The notes below the pieces were generated by a model. The model saw nothing but the letters and a program-made list of their open reading frames with translations. It ran no database searches and was not told the DNA's origin. From positions 186,001 through 250,000 of the forward strand of contig NZ_QLNP01000062.1 of the NCBI RefSeq assembly GCF_003261175.1: 64,000 bases of DNA. The letters are read 5' to 3'. The stretch's first letter is position 1. Every line of letters begins with the position of its first letter. Below, piece after piece: positions 32,907 through 40,399 of this stretch. The DNA comes from Arthrobacter globiformis (lineage in GTDB: Bacteria > Actinomycetota > Actinomycetes > Actinomycetales > Micrococcaceae). Made by a program: the position numbers and the translations under genes.

Positions 32907-33941
32907 TCAGTTGGGTGAGGAGAGGCGGAGCATGACCTTGCTGCTGCCGGCGGCCGGGTCCGCGGAGACCCGCATGGCTTCCGCGGCCTGGTCGATGCCG
33001 AACTTGTGGGTGATGACGGGCGAAACGTCCAGGCCGTCGGACATGGCCTTGAGCGCGTCGGTGATCTCGTCCGCGAACCGGTAGGAACCGATCCAGGTGA
33101 TTTCCCGCGTCACAAGGTCCCCGAGTGCGGCCGGGGCCAGGGCGCCGGGCAGGTTGCCCGCCTGGACTATGGTGCCGCCGCGGGCGGTGGCGCGGAGGAT
33201 ACCGCCCAGTACGGCGGGGATGCCGGTAGCCTCGAAGACGAGCTCCACGTCCTCCGGCAGGGTTGCACCGTCGGAGAGGTTGCGGACCTCGTCCGCGCCC
33301 ATGGCCTTTGCGATCTTCAGCGAGGCGTCGTTGATGTCGGTGGCGATGACGGTCCGTGCGCCGGCGTACTTGGCGGCCGCGATCACCAGGGATCCGATCG
33401 GCCCGGCGCCGTTGACCAGCACGTCCCGGCCGGCGAGCGAACCCGCCCGGCCTACCGCGTGAAGGGCGACGGCGAGCGGTTCAGCAAGTGCCCCGCGGAG
33501 GGTGTCCACGCCGTCGGGAAGCGGACGGATCTGGGACGCGCGGACCAGCTTGCGTTCGCTGAAGCCGCCGTCGGTGTGCGGATCGAAGGCTGCGGATCCG
33601 AAGTACCTGATCTTTGGGTACAGGTTGGTCCGGCCGCTGAGCCGCTCCGGCATGATCCCGTCCCCCACGAGTTCCGCGGGATGGACCGTGACCGGCTGGC
33701 CGACGTCGAGGTGTTCGACGCCATCACCCAGCTGGGCGATCCGGCCGGCCACCTCGTGGCCCAGGACAAGCGGGGCCTTCAGCTGCGCGGTTCCCGAAGC
33801 ACCGTGGCGCCAGTAGGAAAGGTCGGATCCGCAGATCCCGCCCCATTCGACGTCGAGGACAACCTCCCCCGGCCCGGCGACGGGCTCGGGGCGTTCGTCG
33901 ACGCGGAGGTCGTTGGCGCCGTGGACGACTACTGCTTTCAC
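32907..33941 (-). CDS. L-idonate/L-gulonate 5-dehydrogenase-like MDR enzyme lacking structural zinc cysteines
   Basis: Medium-chain dehydrogenase, 344 residues, resembling E. coli L-idonate 5-dehydrogenase and L-gulonate 5-dehydrogenases that make D-fructuronate. Catalytic-zinc residues are present: Cys in [11 protein letters not shown] and His-Glu in VLGHEVAG. The Rossmann motif is [16 protein letters not shown]. Where relatives have a four-cysteine structural-zinc loop, this protein has [22 protein letters not shown], with no cysteine, before the conserved IRYFGSAAF...DGGFSE. The start GTG 33941 overlaps the transporter stop (GTGA). The neighbours mannonate dehydratase and fructuronate reductase favour L-gulonate as substrate. 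Confidence 0.88.
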   Translation of the reverse strand: MKAVVVHGANDLRVDERPEPVAGPGEVVLDVEWGGICGSDLSYWRHGASGTAQLKAPLVLGHEVAGRIAQLGDGVEHLDVGQPVTVHPAELVGDGIMPERLSGRTNLYPKIRYFGSAAFDPHTDGGFSERKLVRASQIRPLPDGVDTLRGALAEPLAVALHAVGRAGSLAGRDVLVNGAGPIGSLVIAAAKYAGARTVIATDINDASLKIAKAMGADEVRNLSDGATLPEDVELVFEATGIPAVLGGILRATARGGTIVQAGNLPGALAPAALGDLVTREITWIGSYRFADEITDALKAMSDGLDVSPVITHKFGIDQAAEAMRVSADPAAGSSKVMLRLSSPN

Positions 33942-35356
33942 GCTGCGTCTTCCAGTCGGACCATGTCACGGCCGCGGACCTCGGGTCCCACAACGGCGGA
34001 CACCAGGGTAATCAGCGAGTAGCCGATCAGCATGGCGGCCAAAGGCCACCAGTGCCCGGTGACTGCGGTGAGCGTGGCGGCAAGCAGGGGGCCGATGGCG
34101 GTGGCGAGGATGCCGCCGATTTCCTTGGCCAGTGCCAGCTGCGTGAAGCGGGTGCGGGCTCCGAAGAACTCGGCCATGGTGACGCTTTCCATCGAGAACA
34201 GGCTGAGCACGCCGAGGTTCAGGCCGGCGACGATGGCGATGGTGACGAGGGTCGGGTTGCCGCTGGTGACCATCAGCATCATGGGAATCGCGAAGACCGC
34301 GGTGGCGGCGCTCAGGACGATGTACAGCGGCCGGCGGCCGAAACGGTCGCCCAGGATGCCGATCAGCGGGACGGTGGCGAAACCGATGATCGAGCCGATC
34401 ATGATGGCTGTGGTGCCGACGGACTTGTTCATGAGCAGGACCGTGGCGAGGTAGCCGATGAGGAAGGTCTGGATGAGTCCGGAGTTGCCGGCCTGCCCGA
34501 AGCGGAGGCCGAGGGCGATCAGGAAGGACTTGCCCTTGCGCTGGTGCAGCGCAGCTTCGATGGTGCTGGTGGACTGGGTCTTGTGCTTGGGCTGGTCTGC
34601 TTCGTTTGCTGCGGTGCCGGGCTCGGCGACTAGGTCACGCTTGGCGAGTGCGACGCCGTCGACGACGTCCTCACGCTGCTCGAAAACGGGGCTCTCCTTA
34701 AGCGAGCGGCGGATCCAGACGGCGAAGATCATCAGCAGGAAGCTGGCCAGGAACGGCAGGCGCCAGCCCCAGGTCAGCAGCTGGTCCTCGGAAAGTACCG
34801 CCACCAGGATGGCCCAAAGCGCGGACGCAGCGAGGGTGCCGGAGTTGGTGCCGAGGCAGACGAGGGAGGAAATGAGGCCGCGGCGGCGGGCCGGGGCGTA
34901 CTCCGCCAGCATCACGGTGGCGCCGGCGATTTCCGCGCCAGCACCGAAGCCCTGGATCAGGCGCAGGGCCACGAGGAGAATGGGCGCCCAGATGCCCACC
35001 ATGGCGTAAGTGGGCAGGACACCGATGAGCGTGGTGGATGCACCCATCAGCGCGATGGTGATGAAGAGGACCTTCTTGCGGCCGATCCTGTCGCCCATGC
35101 GGCCGAAGTACACGGCACCGACCAGGCGGGCCACGTAGCCCACCCCGTAAGTTGCCATCGCGGCGATGAGGCCGATGACCGGGCTCACGTCGGGAAAAAA
35201 GATCTTGTTGAAGACGATGGCCGCAGCCAGCGAGTAGAGCTGGAAGTCCATGAATTCCATGGCCGTTCCGAGCCAGCCGGAGACCGCAACCTTCGCAAGG
35301 TCGCGAGTGGTCCTTGTTTCGGTCTTGGCGGTGGGCGGTGCGATGCTCTCGGTCAT
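33938..35356 (-). CDS. MFS transporter, metabolite:H+ symporter type
   Basis: Twelve-helix major facilitator protein, 472 residues, probably importing the sugar acid used by the operon. The signature loop FGRMGDRIGRKKVLF lies between helices 2 and 3, with RLIQGFGAGAEIAGATVMLAEYAP after helix 4. A long charged central loop spans residues ~215-280. The second-half signature GDRFGRRPLY is seen. The start is ATG 35356 after AAAGGAG; a longer open frame (35464) is upstream of the promoter-like region. It is the first gene of the operon, divergent from the GntR regulator. Confidence 0.92.
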   Translation of the reverse strand: MTESIAPPTAKTETRTTRDLAKVAVSGWLGTAMEFMDFQLYSLAAAIVFNKIFFPDVSPVIGLIAAMATYGVGYVARLVGAVYFGRMGDRIGRKKVLFITIALMGASTTLIGVLPTYAMVGIWAPILLVALRLIQGFGAGAEIAGATVMLAEYAPARRRGLISSLVCLGTNSGTLAASALWAILVAVLSEDQLLTWGWRLPFLASFLLMIFAVWIRRSLKESPVFEQREDVVDGVALAKRDLVAEPGTAANEADQPKHKTQSTSTIEAALHQRKGKSFLIALGLRFGQAGNSGLIQTFLIGYLATVLLMNKSVGTTAIMIGSIIGFATVPLIGILGDRFGRRPLYIVLSAATAVFAIPMMLMVTSGNPTLVTIAIVAGLNLGVLSLFSMESVTMAEFFGARTRFTQLALAKEIGGILATAIGPLLAATLTAVTGHWWPLAAMLIGYSLITLVSAVVGPEVRGRDMVRLEDAA

Positions 35357-35483
35357 CTGTTGCTCCTTTGCAGGCGATGAAGAAGGGGTGGAGAGATATG
35401 CCTGTGAATTGTGGCCGGTTCGGCGGGCAGGAAAGCTGTCCTTTGGCCGCTTGCTAACTACCATACAAGCACTACCATTCTAG

Positions 35484-35495
35484 TTTGTCAACGAT
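35484..35495. promoter_or_regulatory. candidate GntR operator, TTTGTCAACGAT
   Basis: Matches the FCD-type T-N-GT-NN-AC-N-A pattern (TTGTCAACGA). On the minus strand it contains TTGACA, spaced 17 nt from TTGTAT, a plausible promoter for the sugar-acid operon. On the plus strand it lies 4-15 bases before TACACT, the likely -10 of the regulator gene. Confidence 0.6.
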
Positions 35496-35510
35496 GGCTA
35501 CACTGGATGC

Positions 35511-36242
35511 ATGGCAACCGGCAAACCCGAAAAAGGGCAGTCCCCGCGGCTTTCCGTGCGGGACCAGACACTGGATACGCTCCGGCGTCGCATCATCTCC
35601 CTGCAGCTCCCTCCCGGCGAGCCGTTGTCCGAAAACGAGCTCGCCCAGGAACTGGGTGTCAGCCGGACACCCGTACGCGAAAGCCTCATCCTGCTGCGGG
35701 AAGAGGGGCTGGTTCAGGTCTTCCCGCAGATCGGTTCGTTCGTCTCGCTGGTGGACCTGGGCCGCGTAGCGGAGGCCCAGTTCGTCCGCGAAGCCATTGA
35801 ATGCGCCTCCCTGAAGGAAGCGGTGGTGGACGCCTCCGGGCTCGCCGGACTGCGGGAGATTCTGGCCGCACAGCGAACCGCAGAGGCGGCCGGTGACATC
35901 GAGGAGTTCTTCCGGCTCGACGAGGACTTCCACCGCGAGCTCCTTCGCCTGGCGGGGCACGAGTCGGCCTGGACTGCTGTCAACTCGGCCAAGGCCCACC
36001 TGGACCGTGCCCGCCGGCTCAGCCTGATCGACACGCGGCCCGTGTCCACGCTGATCGAACAGCACACCGCAGTGGTGGACGCGCTCGAGGCCAACAACCG
36101 CACCGAAGCGGACAGCTCACTGCGCGTGCACCTGCGGGGCGTCTTCGAGGACGTCAAGCGCATCCAGGCGTCATCACCCGAACTCTTCTCCGACGGCACA
36201 GCCTCCCGCCCCGTAAGGCGTAGCATCGCCCGGCTTTCCTAA
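35511..36242 (+). CDS. GntR-family regulator with FCD domain, sugar-acid operon
   Basis: A 243-residue FCD-type GntR protein. The winged helix (residues ~18-82) includes SENELAQELGVSRTPVRESLILLREEGLV. The helical FCD domain shows the metal/ligand positions FFRLDEDFHRELLRLAGH, LIEQHTAVVDALEA and LRVHLRGVFEDV. The ATG is preceded six bases upstream by TACACT (-10), so the mRNA is probably leaderless. It is divergent from the L-gulonate/mannonate operon and probably represses it until a pathway intermediate binds. Confidence 0.9.
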   Translation: MATGKPEKGQSPRLSVRDQTLDTLRRRIISLQLPPGEPLSENELAQELGVSRTPVRESLILLREEGLVQVFPQIGSFVSLVDLGRVAEAQFVREAIECASLKEAVVDASGLAGLREILAAQRTAEAAGDIEEFFRLDEDFHRELLRLAGHESAWTAVNSAKAHLDRARRLSLIDTRPVSTLIEQHTAVVDALEANNRTEADSSLRVHLRGVFEDVKRIQASSPELFSDGTASRPVRRSIARLS

Positions 36243-36258
36243 TTCCGGGCGGGCGGCG

Positions 36259-36804
36259 CTACCCCTGCTTGACCAGCGCGGCCTCGAGGTTGATCTTCAC
36301 CTTGTCGCTGACCAGGAGTCCGCCGGCTTCCAGGGCTGCGTTCCAGGTCAGGCCGAACTCCTTGCGGCTGATCTCGGTCTCGGCGGAGAAGCCTGCACGC
36401 GTGGCGCCGAACGGGTCGACGGCGACGCCGGTGAACTCGACCTCGAGCTCGACCGGCTTGGTGATGCCCTTGATGGTGAGGTCCCCGGTCAGGGTGTAGT
36501 CCTCGCCGTCGCCCTCAATGTGAGTCCCTTTGAAGGTCATCTCTGGGAAACGCCCGACGTCGAAGAAGTCCTCCCCCTTCACGTGCGCGTCGCGGTTGGC
36601 GTCACCGGAATCGAAGCTGGCCGTGCGCACGGTGGCATGCACCGAGGAATCGGCCAGGGACTCGTGCACATGGGCCTCGGCGGTTGCTTCCCGGAACCGC
36701 CCGCGGACCTTGCTGATCCCGGCGTGCCGTACGCTGAAGCCGATCTCGCTGTGGGACATGTCGAGTGTCCAAATACCGGGGGTCAGGCCTGCGGGAAGAG
36801 TCAT
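36259..36804 (-). CDS. YceI family lipid-binding protein
   Basis: A 181-residue lipocalin-like YceI protein: GIWTLDMSHSEIGFSVRHAGISKVRGRF, FDSGDANRDAHVKGEDFFDV, FPEMTFKGTHIE, DLTIKGITKPVELEVEF, ETEISRKEFGLTWN. YceI proteins bind isoprenoid or other lipids. There is no signal peptide, so it is cytosolic, unlike the E. coli periplasmic form. ATG 36804 follows AAAGGAGATGCG. Confidence 0.93.
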   Translation of the reverse strand: MTLPAGLTPGIWTLDMSHSEIGFSVRHAGISKVRGRFREATAEAHVHESLADSSVHATVRTASFDSGDANRDAHVKGEDFFDVGRFPEMTFKGTHIEGDGEDYTLTGDLTIKGITKPVELEVEFTGVAVDPFGATRAGFSAETEISRKEFGLTWNAALEAGGLLVSDKVKINLEAALVKQG

Positions 36805-36965
36805 GACGCATCTCCTTTGAAGGAAAAACCTGCTGGTCAGTGCGGTTTCAACACTGGTTTAGCCGGGCTACGAAGTCAAGGACGAGTAGCTTCGCTGGAG
36901 GCCACGCGGGCAGCCAAACGGCCCCCAGCGTAAATCCCGCACATTCCTAGCCAATTTTCAGGAAA

Positions 36966-37073
36966 CTTCTCTAGCCTAGGAGCAGGCCCACCGCGTATCC
37001 CCCATCCGAGGTGGTCCTGCCGCTAGGAGAAGCCCCGCAACGCCATCAGGCAGTGCGGGGCTCTCTGCGTTTC
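36966..37073 (+). ncRNA. candidate structured RNA with terminator
   Basis: The outer stem CTTCTCTAGC (36966-36975) pairs with GCTAGGAGAAG (37022-37032, one bulge). The inner stem GCAGGCCCACC (36982-36992) pairs with GGTGGTCCTGC (37010-37020, one mismatch). The 17-base apical loop contains CCCCC. Immediately after it, AGCCCCGCA (37031-37039) pairs with TGCGGGGCT (37054-37062), followed by CTCTGCGTTT. The two parts share two bases. It may be a small RNA or a leader of the HNH gene starting at 37167. The rest of the gap 36805-37166 holds no gene. Confidence 0.5.
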
Positions 37074-37166
37074 AGGACGTCCTCCGCGTGGCACCGCCAG
37101 CTCGGCCCGGCCGGCCAGTACGATCGATCGTTGAATCGACAACCAGCGCCACGGGAGTACACCGCC

Positions 37167-37904
37167 TTGCACCACGCACCGCCCCGCAGAAGGAACTGGT
37201 TTGCAGCCGGCGCCCTTGCCGCCGTCATCCTTGCCACCACCGCCTGCGGCGGGGCGATCAGCGCAACGCGGCAGCCGTCGTCGGACGCTGTCCCCCGCGT
37301 ATCAGCCGGCAACGCGCCCGGCTACGCCGTCAAAGCAGCCGACCTCCTCGCCACTCTGCCGGTCAAGGGACGCGCACCGAAAACGGGCTACGACCGGGAG
37401 GAGTTCGGCCCGGCCTGGTCGGACACGGACCACAACGGCTGCGACACCCGCAACGACATCCTCGCCCGGGACCTCAAATCCACAGCGTTCAAGCCCGGAA
37501 CCAAGAACTGCATCGTGCTGACGGGCACCCTCGCCGATCCCTACACGGCCACCACCATCGCCTTCACGCGCGGGAACAAAACCAGCAGCGCGGTCCAGAT
37601 CGACCACGTCGTTGCCCTCAGTGACGCGTGGCAGAAGGGCGCCCAGCGCCTCAGCAAGGCACAGCGGACCGCCTTCGCCAACGATCCCCTCAACCTGCTG
37701 GCCGCGTCCGGCCCCGCCAACCAGCAAAAGTCCGACGGCGACGCCGCCACCTGGCTGCCGAGCAGCAAGGCCTACCGCTGCCCTTACGTCGCCCGGCAGA
37801 TTTCGGTCAAGGCGAAGTACAAGCTGTGGGTGACCCAGGCCGAGCGCACCGCGATGGCCTCGGTCCTGGCCCAATGCGGTGGCACCGTGGCCGGCGGCAA
37901 GTAA
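37167..37904 (+). CDS. HNH endonuclease-family lipoprotein (DUF1524/GmrSD-like)
   Basis: Secreted lipoprotein, 245 residues. The N-terminus is a lipoprotein signal (RRRNWFAAGALAAVILATTAC, cysteine near residue 29). The C-terminal HNH module of DUF1524 type reads QIDHVVALSDAWQKGAQ, then NDPLNLLAASGPANQQKSD and CPYVARQISVKAKYKLWV; the DH and N residues are the expected metal/catalytic positions. A Cys pair (NGCDTRN...KNCIVLTG) may form a disulphide. The start is TTG 37167 with GGGAG upstream; an in-frame GTG at 37011 lies inside the RNA structure. Such exported nucleases probably degrade environmental DNA. Confidence 0.83.
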   Translation: MHHAPPRRRNWFAAGALAAVILATTACGGAISATRQPSSDAVPRVSAGNAPGYAVKAADLLATLPVKGRAPKTGYDREEFGPAWSDTDHNGCDTRNDILARDLKSTAFKPGTKNCIVLTGTLADPYTATTIAFTRGNKTSSAVQIDHVVALSDAWQKGAQRLSKAQRTAFANDPLNLLAASGPANQQKSDGDAATWLPSSKAYRCPYVARQISVKAKYKLWVTQAERTAMASVLAQCGGTVAGGK

Positions 37905-37971
37905 CCGGCGGCACCGAGCCGGCGGCACCGAGCCGGCCGCCCGTAGCCGGGAGCCCGTCCAAACGGCCGGC

Positions 37972-38268
37972 TCAGCCCTCCTCCGGCACCTCGCGCGCGA
38001 ACGGGTAGTCGTCCTCGTCGCTGCCGGGCGTGCCCGTGGCCTGCTCAATGGCGTCGGCCTCGGCCGCTTGTTCCGCTGAGAGATCGGGGGCGGCGGCCGG
38101 TCCGTTGGACCTAAGCGGGGTCCGCTGCTCCAGGGCATCCGCCTCGGGAACGCCCTCGGGCAACGGCCGCTGTTCCTCGTCCCCGGACTCCCCGCCCGCC
38201 GGCTGGCGCTGCTCAAAGGCGTCAACGTCCGGCACTTCGAGCGGTGTTTCGTCCTGCTGGCTGTTCAT
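37972..38268 (-). CDS. small acidic protein with repeated EADALEQ motif
   Basis: A 98-residue, strongly acidic protein. A motif recurs three times: [24 protein letters not shown] and AAEADAIEQATG. Short actinobacterial proteins with ADALEQ repeats are common, but their role is unknown. ATG 38268 is preceded by AGGAGGAGATCC. It is convergent with the HNH lipoprotein. The 67-bp gap between them contains GGCGGCACCGAGCC in tandem. Confidence 0.7.
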   Translation of the reverse strand: MNSQQDETPLEVPDVDAFEQRQPAGGESGDEEQRPLPEGVPEADALEQRTPLRSNGPAAAPDLSAEQAAEADAIEQATGTPGSDEDDYPFAREVPEEG

Positions 38269-38399
38269 GGATCTCCTCCTGTGGCTGGGCCCGTCCTTCC
38301 ACGAGTCTGGCCCTACTCGCCGACGACGGCAATGGGGACCGCGTGCGGCCCATCCTCTGAGGCCGGGCCGCCCGCGTGTCCCCCGCCGCCACACCTACG

Positions 38400-39611
38400 T
38401 CAGCTGAGGTATCCGTTCGGGTTCAGCACGTACTTGGTGGCGGCGCCGGCGTCGAATTCGGCGTAACCCTTCGGTGCTTCGTCCAGCGGAATCGGCTTGG
38501 CGTTGACGTTCTTGGCAATGCTGACGCGGTCGTTGAGGATGGCCATCATCAGCTGCCGGTTGTACTTCATCACCGGACACTGGCCGGTGACGAAGCTCAG
38601 CGACTTCGCCCAGCCCGTGCCAAGGCTCAGGCTCAGGGAACCCTTCTTGGCAGACTCGTCGATGCCGCCCGGGTCCCCCGTCACATACAGCCCGGGAATA
38701 CCCAGCGCGCCGCCGGCCGCCGTGATGTCCATCAGCGAATTCAGCACCGTGGCCGGCGCCTCCTGGGCGCCCTGGCCGTGGCCCTTCGCCTCGAAGCCAA
38801 CAGCGTCTACGCCGCAGTCCACCTCAGGAACACCGAGGATCTGTTCGATCTGCTCCGCGGGCCCGCCCTTGGTGAGGTCCACTGTTTCACAGCCGAAGCT
38901 GCGGGCTTGCGCCAGCCGGTCGCTGTTCATGTCGCCCACAATTACGACGGCGGCACCCAGCAGGTGCGCGCTCGTCGCCGCTGCCAGTCCAACGGGACCG
39001 GCCCCCGCCACGTATACCGTAGAGCCGACGCCGACCCCCGCCGATACGGCACCGTGGTAGCCAGTGGGGAAGATGTCCGAGAGCATGGCCAGGTCCAGGA
39101 TCTTCTCCATGGCCTTGTCCTTGTCCGGGAACTTGAGCAGGTTCCAGTCCGCGTACGGCACGAGCACATAGTTGGCCTGGCCGCCCACCCAGCCGCCCAT
39201 GTCCACGTAGCCGTAGGCGCTGCCCGGCCTGTCCGGATTCACGTTGAGGCAGATGCCGGTCTTGCGCTCCTTGCAGTTCCGGCAACGGCCACACGAGATA
39301 TTGAAAGGCACGGAGCACAGGTCGCCCACCTTGATGAATTCGACGCCGGGTCCCACTTCCACCACTTCACCGGTGATTTCGTGGCCCAGCACCAGGTCGG
39401 GCGGCGCCGTGGTCCGGCCCCTGACCATGTGCTGGTCCGAGCCGCAGATGTTGGTGGCCACCGTCTTGAGAATTGCACCGTGGGGCACCTGCCGCCCCAC
39501 GTTGGCCGGGTTTACGCCCGGCCCGTCCTTAAGTTCAAAAGTGGGGTAATCGATATCGATGACCTCCACCTTGCCGGGTCCCTTGTAGGCAACGGCTTTG
39601 TTCCCTTCCAT
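38400..39611 (-). CDS. fdhA: glutathione-independent formaldehyde dehydrogenase (zinc MDR family)
   Basis: Zinc-dependent NAD-linked dehydrogenase, 403 residues, oxidising formaldehyde to formate without added thiol. Catalytic zinc residues: Cys in TNICGSDQHMVRGR and His-Glu in VLGHEITGEV. The structural-zinc cysteines are CGRCRNCKERKTGIC. The inserted loop VNPDRPGSAYGYVDMGGWVGGQANYVLVPY and DMNSDRLAQARSFGCE are characteristic of the Pseudomonas putida-type enzyme. ATG 39611 follows AGGAGGAAAGAG. A small hairpin sits in its leader at 39633-39652. Confidence 0.93.
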   Translation of the reverse strand: MEGNKAVAYKGPGKVEVIDIDYPTFELKDGPGVNPANVGRQVPHGAILKTVATNICGSDQHMVRGRTTAPPDLVLGHEITGEVVEVGPGVEFIKVGDLCSVPFNISCGRCRNCKERKTGICLNVNPDRPGSAYGYVDMGGWVGGQANYVLVPYADWNLLKFPDKDKAMEKILDLAMLSDIFPTGYHGAVSAGVGVGSTVYVAGAGPVGLAAATSAHLLGAAVVIVGDMNSDRLAQARSFGCETVDLTKGGPAEQIEQILGVPEVDCGVDAVGFEAKGHGQGAQEAPATVLNSLMDITAAGGALGIPGLYVTGDPGGIDESAKKGSLSLSLGTGWAKSLSFVTGQCPVMKYNRQLMMAILNDRVSIAKNVNAKPIPLDEAPKGYAEFDAGAATKYVLNPNGYLS

Positions 39612-39632
39612 CTCTTTCCTCCTGGCGTCACT

Positions 39633-39652
39633 GACCCTTCCCCTGAAGGGTC
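39633..39652 (-). promoter_or_regulatory. hairpin in fdhA leader
   Basis: A perfect 8-bp stem GACCCTTC/GAAGGGTC with a four-base loop, 21 bases before the ATG and just upstream of the ribosome site. The rest of 39612-39933 holds no gene; promoters for fdhA and the DUF1540 gene must lie there. Confidence 0.45.
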
Positions 39653-39933
39653 GGCGGTGAATTCATGAGTGTGTGATGCGCCCTCCTGGGCATTCCCTTG
39701 AAAGACCTGACGGCGCCGTCGGGCCTTAAAGGTGGAGGGTCCTGACAGTCTAGAACGGTGTCCGCGAGGGGTCCATGGGGCTGGGCGGGAAATTGAGAGC
39801 AGACACTCAGGAGTTGGGTTTAGCAATTACGTCAATTACGCAACACAATTGGGTCTTTTTGATTGGACCCATCCGGCCTACGTTGGGAAAAGCGAGTCGC
39901 CCAGCCCGGGCGTCCGGAATCTTGGAGGAATCC

Positions 39934-40236
39934 ATGAGCACGCACGTAGCCGATTGCAGCGTCACCAACTGCTCCTTCAACGACCATTCTGAATGCAACG
40001 CCGAGGCCATCACGGTTGGCGGCACCACGGACCACGCCTCGTGCGCCACCTTCATCGACACCGGCATTCACGGCGGCCTGCCGAAGGTCCTCGCCGGTGT
40101 CGGGGCGTGCCAGCGGGCGGAATGCGTCCACAACGACCACCTCATGTGCAAGGCACCGGAAGTCCACGTCGGCCCGGGCCCCGACAACGCCGACTGCCTC
40201 ACCTACTCCCACAATGGACGGCAGGCCGCCCACTAA
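39934..40236 (+). CDS. DUF1540 domain protein (Cys-rich, two repeats)
   Basis: A 100-residue protein made of two DUF1540 modules: VADCSVTNCSFNDHSECNAEAITVG...HASCATF and VGACQRAECVHNDHLMCKAPEVHVG...ADCLTY. Each has four cysteines and a histidine, consistent with a small metal-binding knuckle. The start is ATG 39934 after TTGGAGGAATCC. DUF1540 proteins are often stress-induced, with unknown function. Confidence 0.88.
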   Translation: MSTHVADCSVTNCSFNDHSECNAEAITVGGTTDHASCATFIDTGIHGGLPKVLAGVGACQRAECVHNDHLMCKAPEVHVGPGPDNADCLTYSHNGRQAAH

Positions 40237-40306
40237 TCTGCACATTCTCTGACCTGCGCAAGCACGTGGGGTCCCCCCGTTGGCGCTGCTCCTCGCTCAG
40301 CAAAGC

Positions 40307-40363
40307 TCCCGGTGCGGTTTGATTGTCATAGCCTCTTGCTAGATTCAAATCAGTGCACCGGGA
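40307..40363 (+). promoter_or_regulatory. long hairpin upstream of nuclease/helicase gene
   Basis: TCCCGGTGC pairs with GCACCGGGA. After a three-base bulge, GGTTTGA pairs with TCAAATC. It closes a 22-base loop and ends 36 bases before the ATG at 40400. It could be a terminator for the DUF1540 gene or a leader element. Confidence 0.45.
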
Positions 40364-40399
40364 ACCGTCCCGGGGCGAGGCTGCCAATGGGGAGGCCCC

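Noticed and set aside
36966-37073. 6C RNA family
   Set aside because: Only one C-rich loop with five Cs is seen; the family needs two loops with at least six. Kept as an unnamed candidate.
37905-37971. Tandem GGCGGCACCGAGCC units as a regulatory array
   Set aside because: Only about two and a half imperfect units in a very GC-rich convergent gap; likely chance or slippage.
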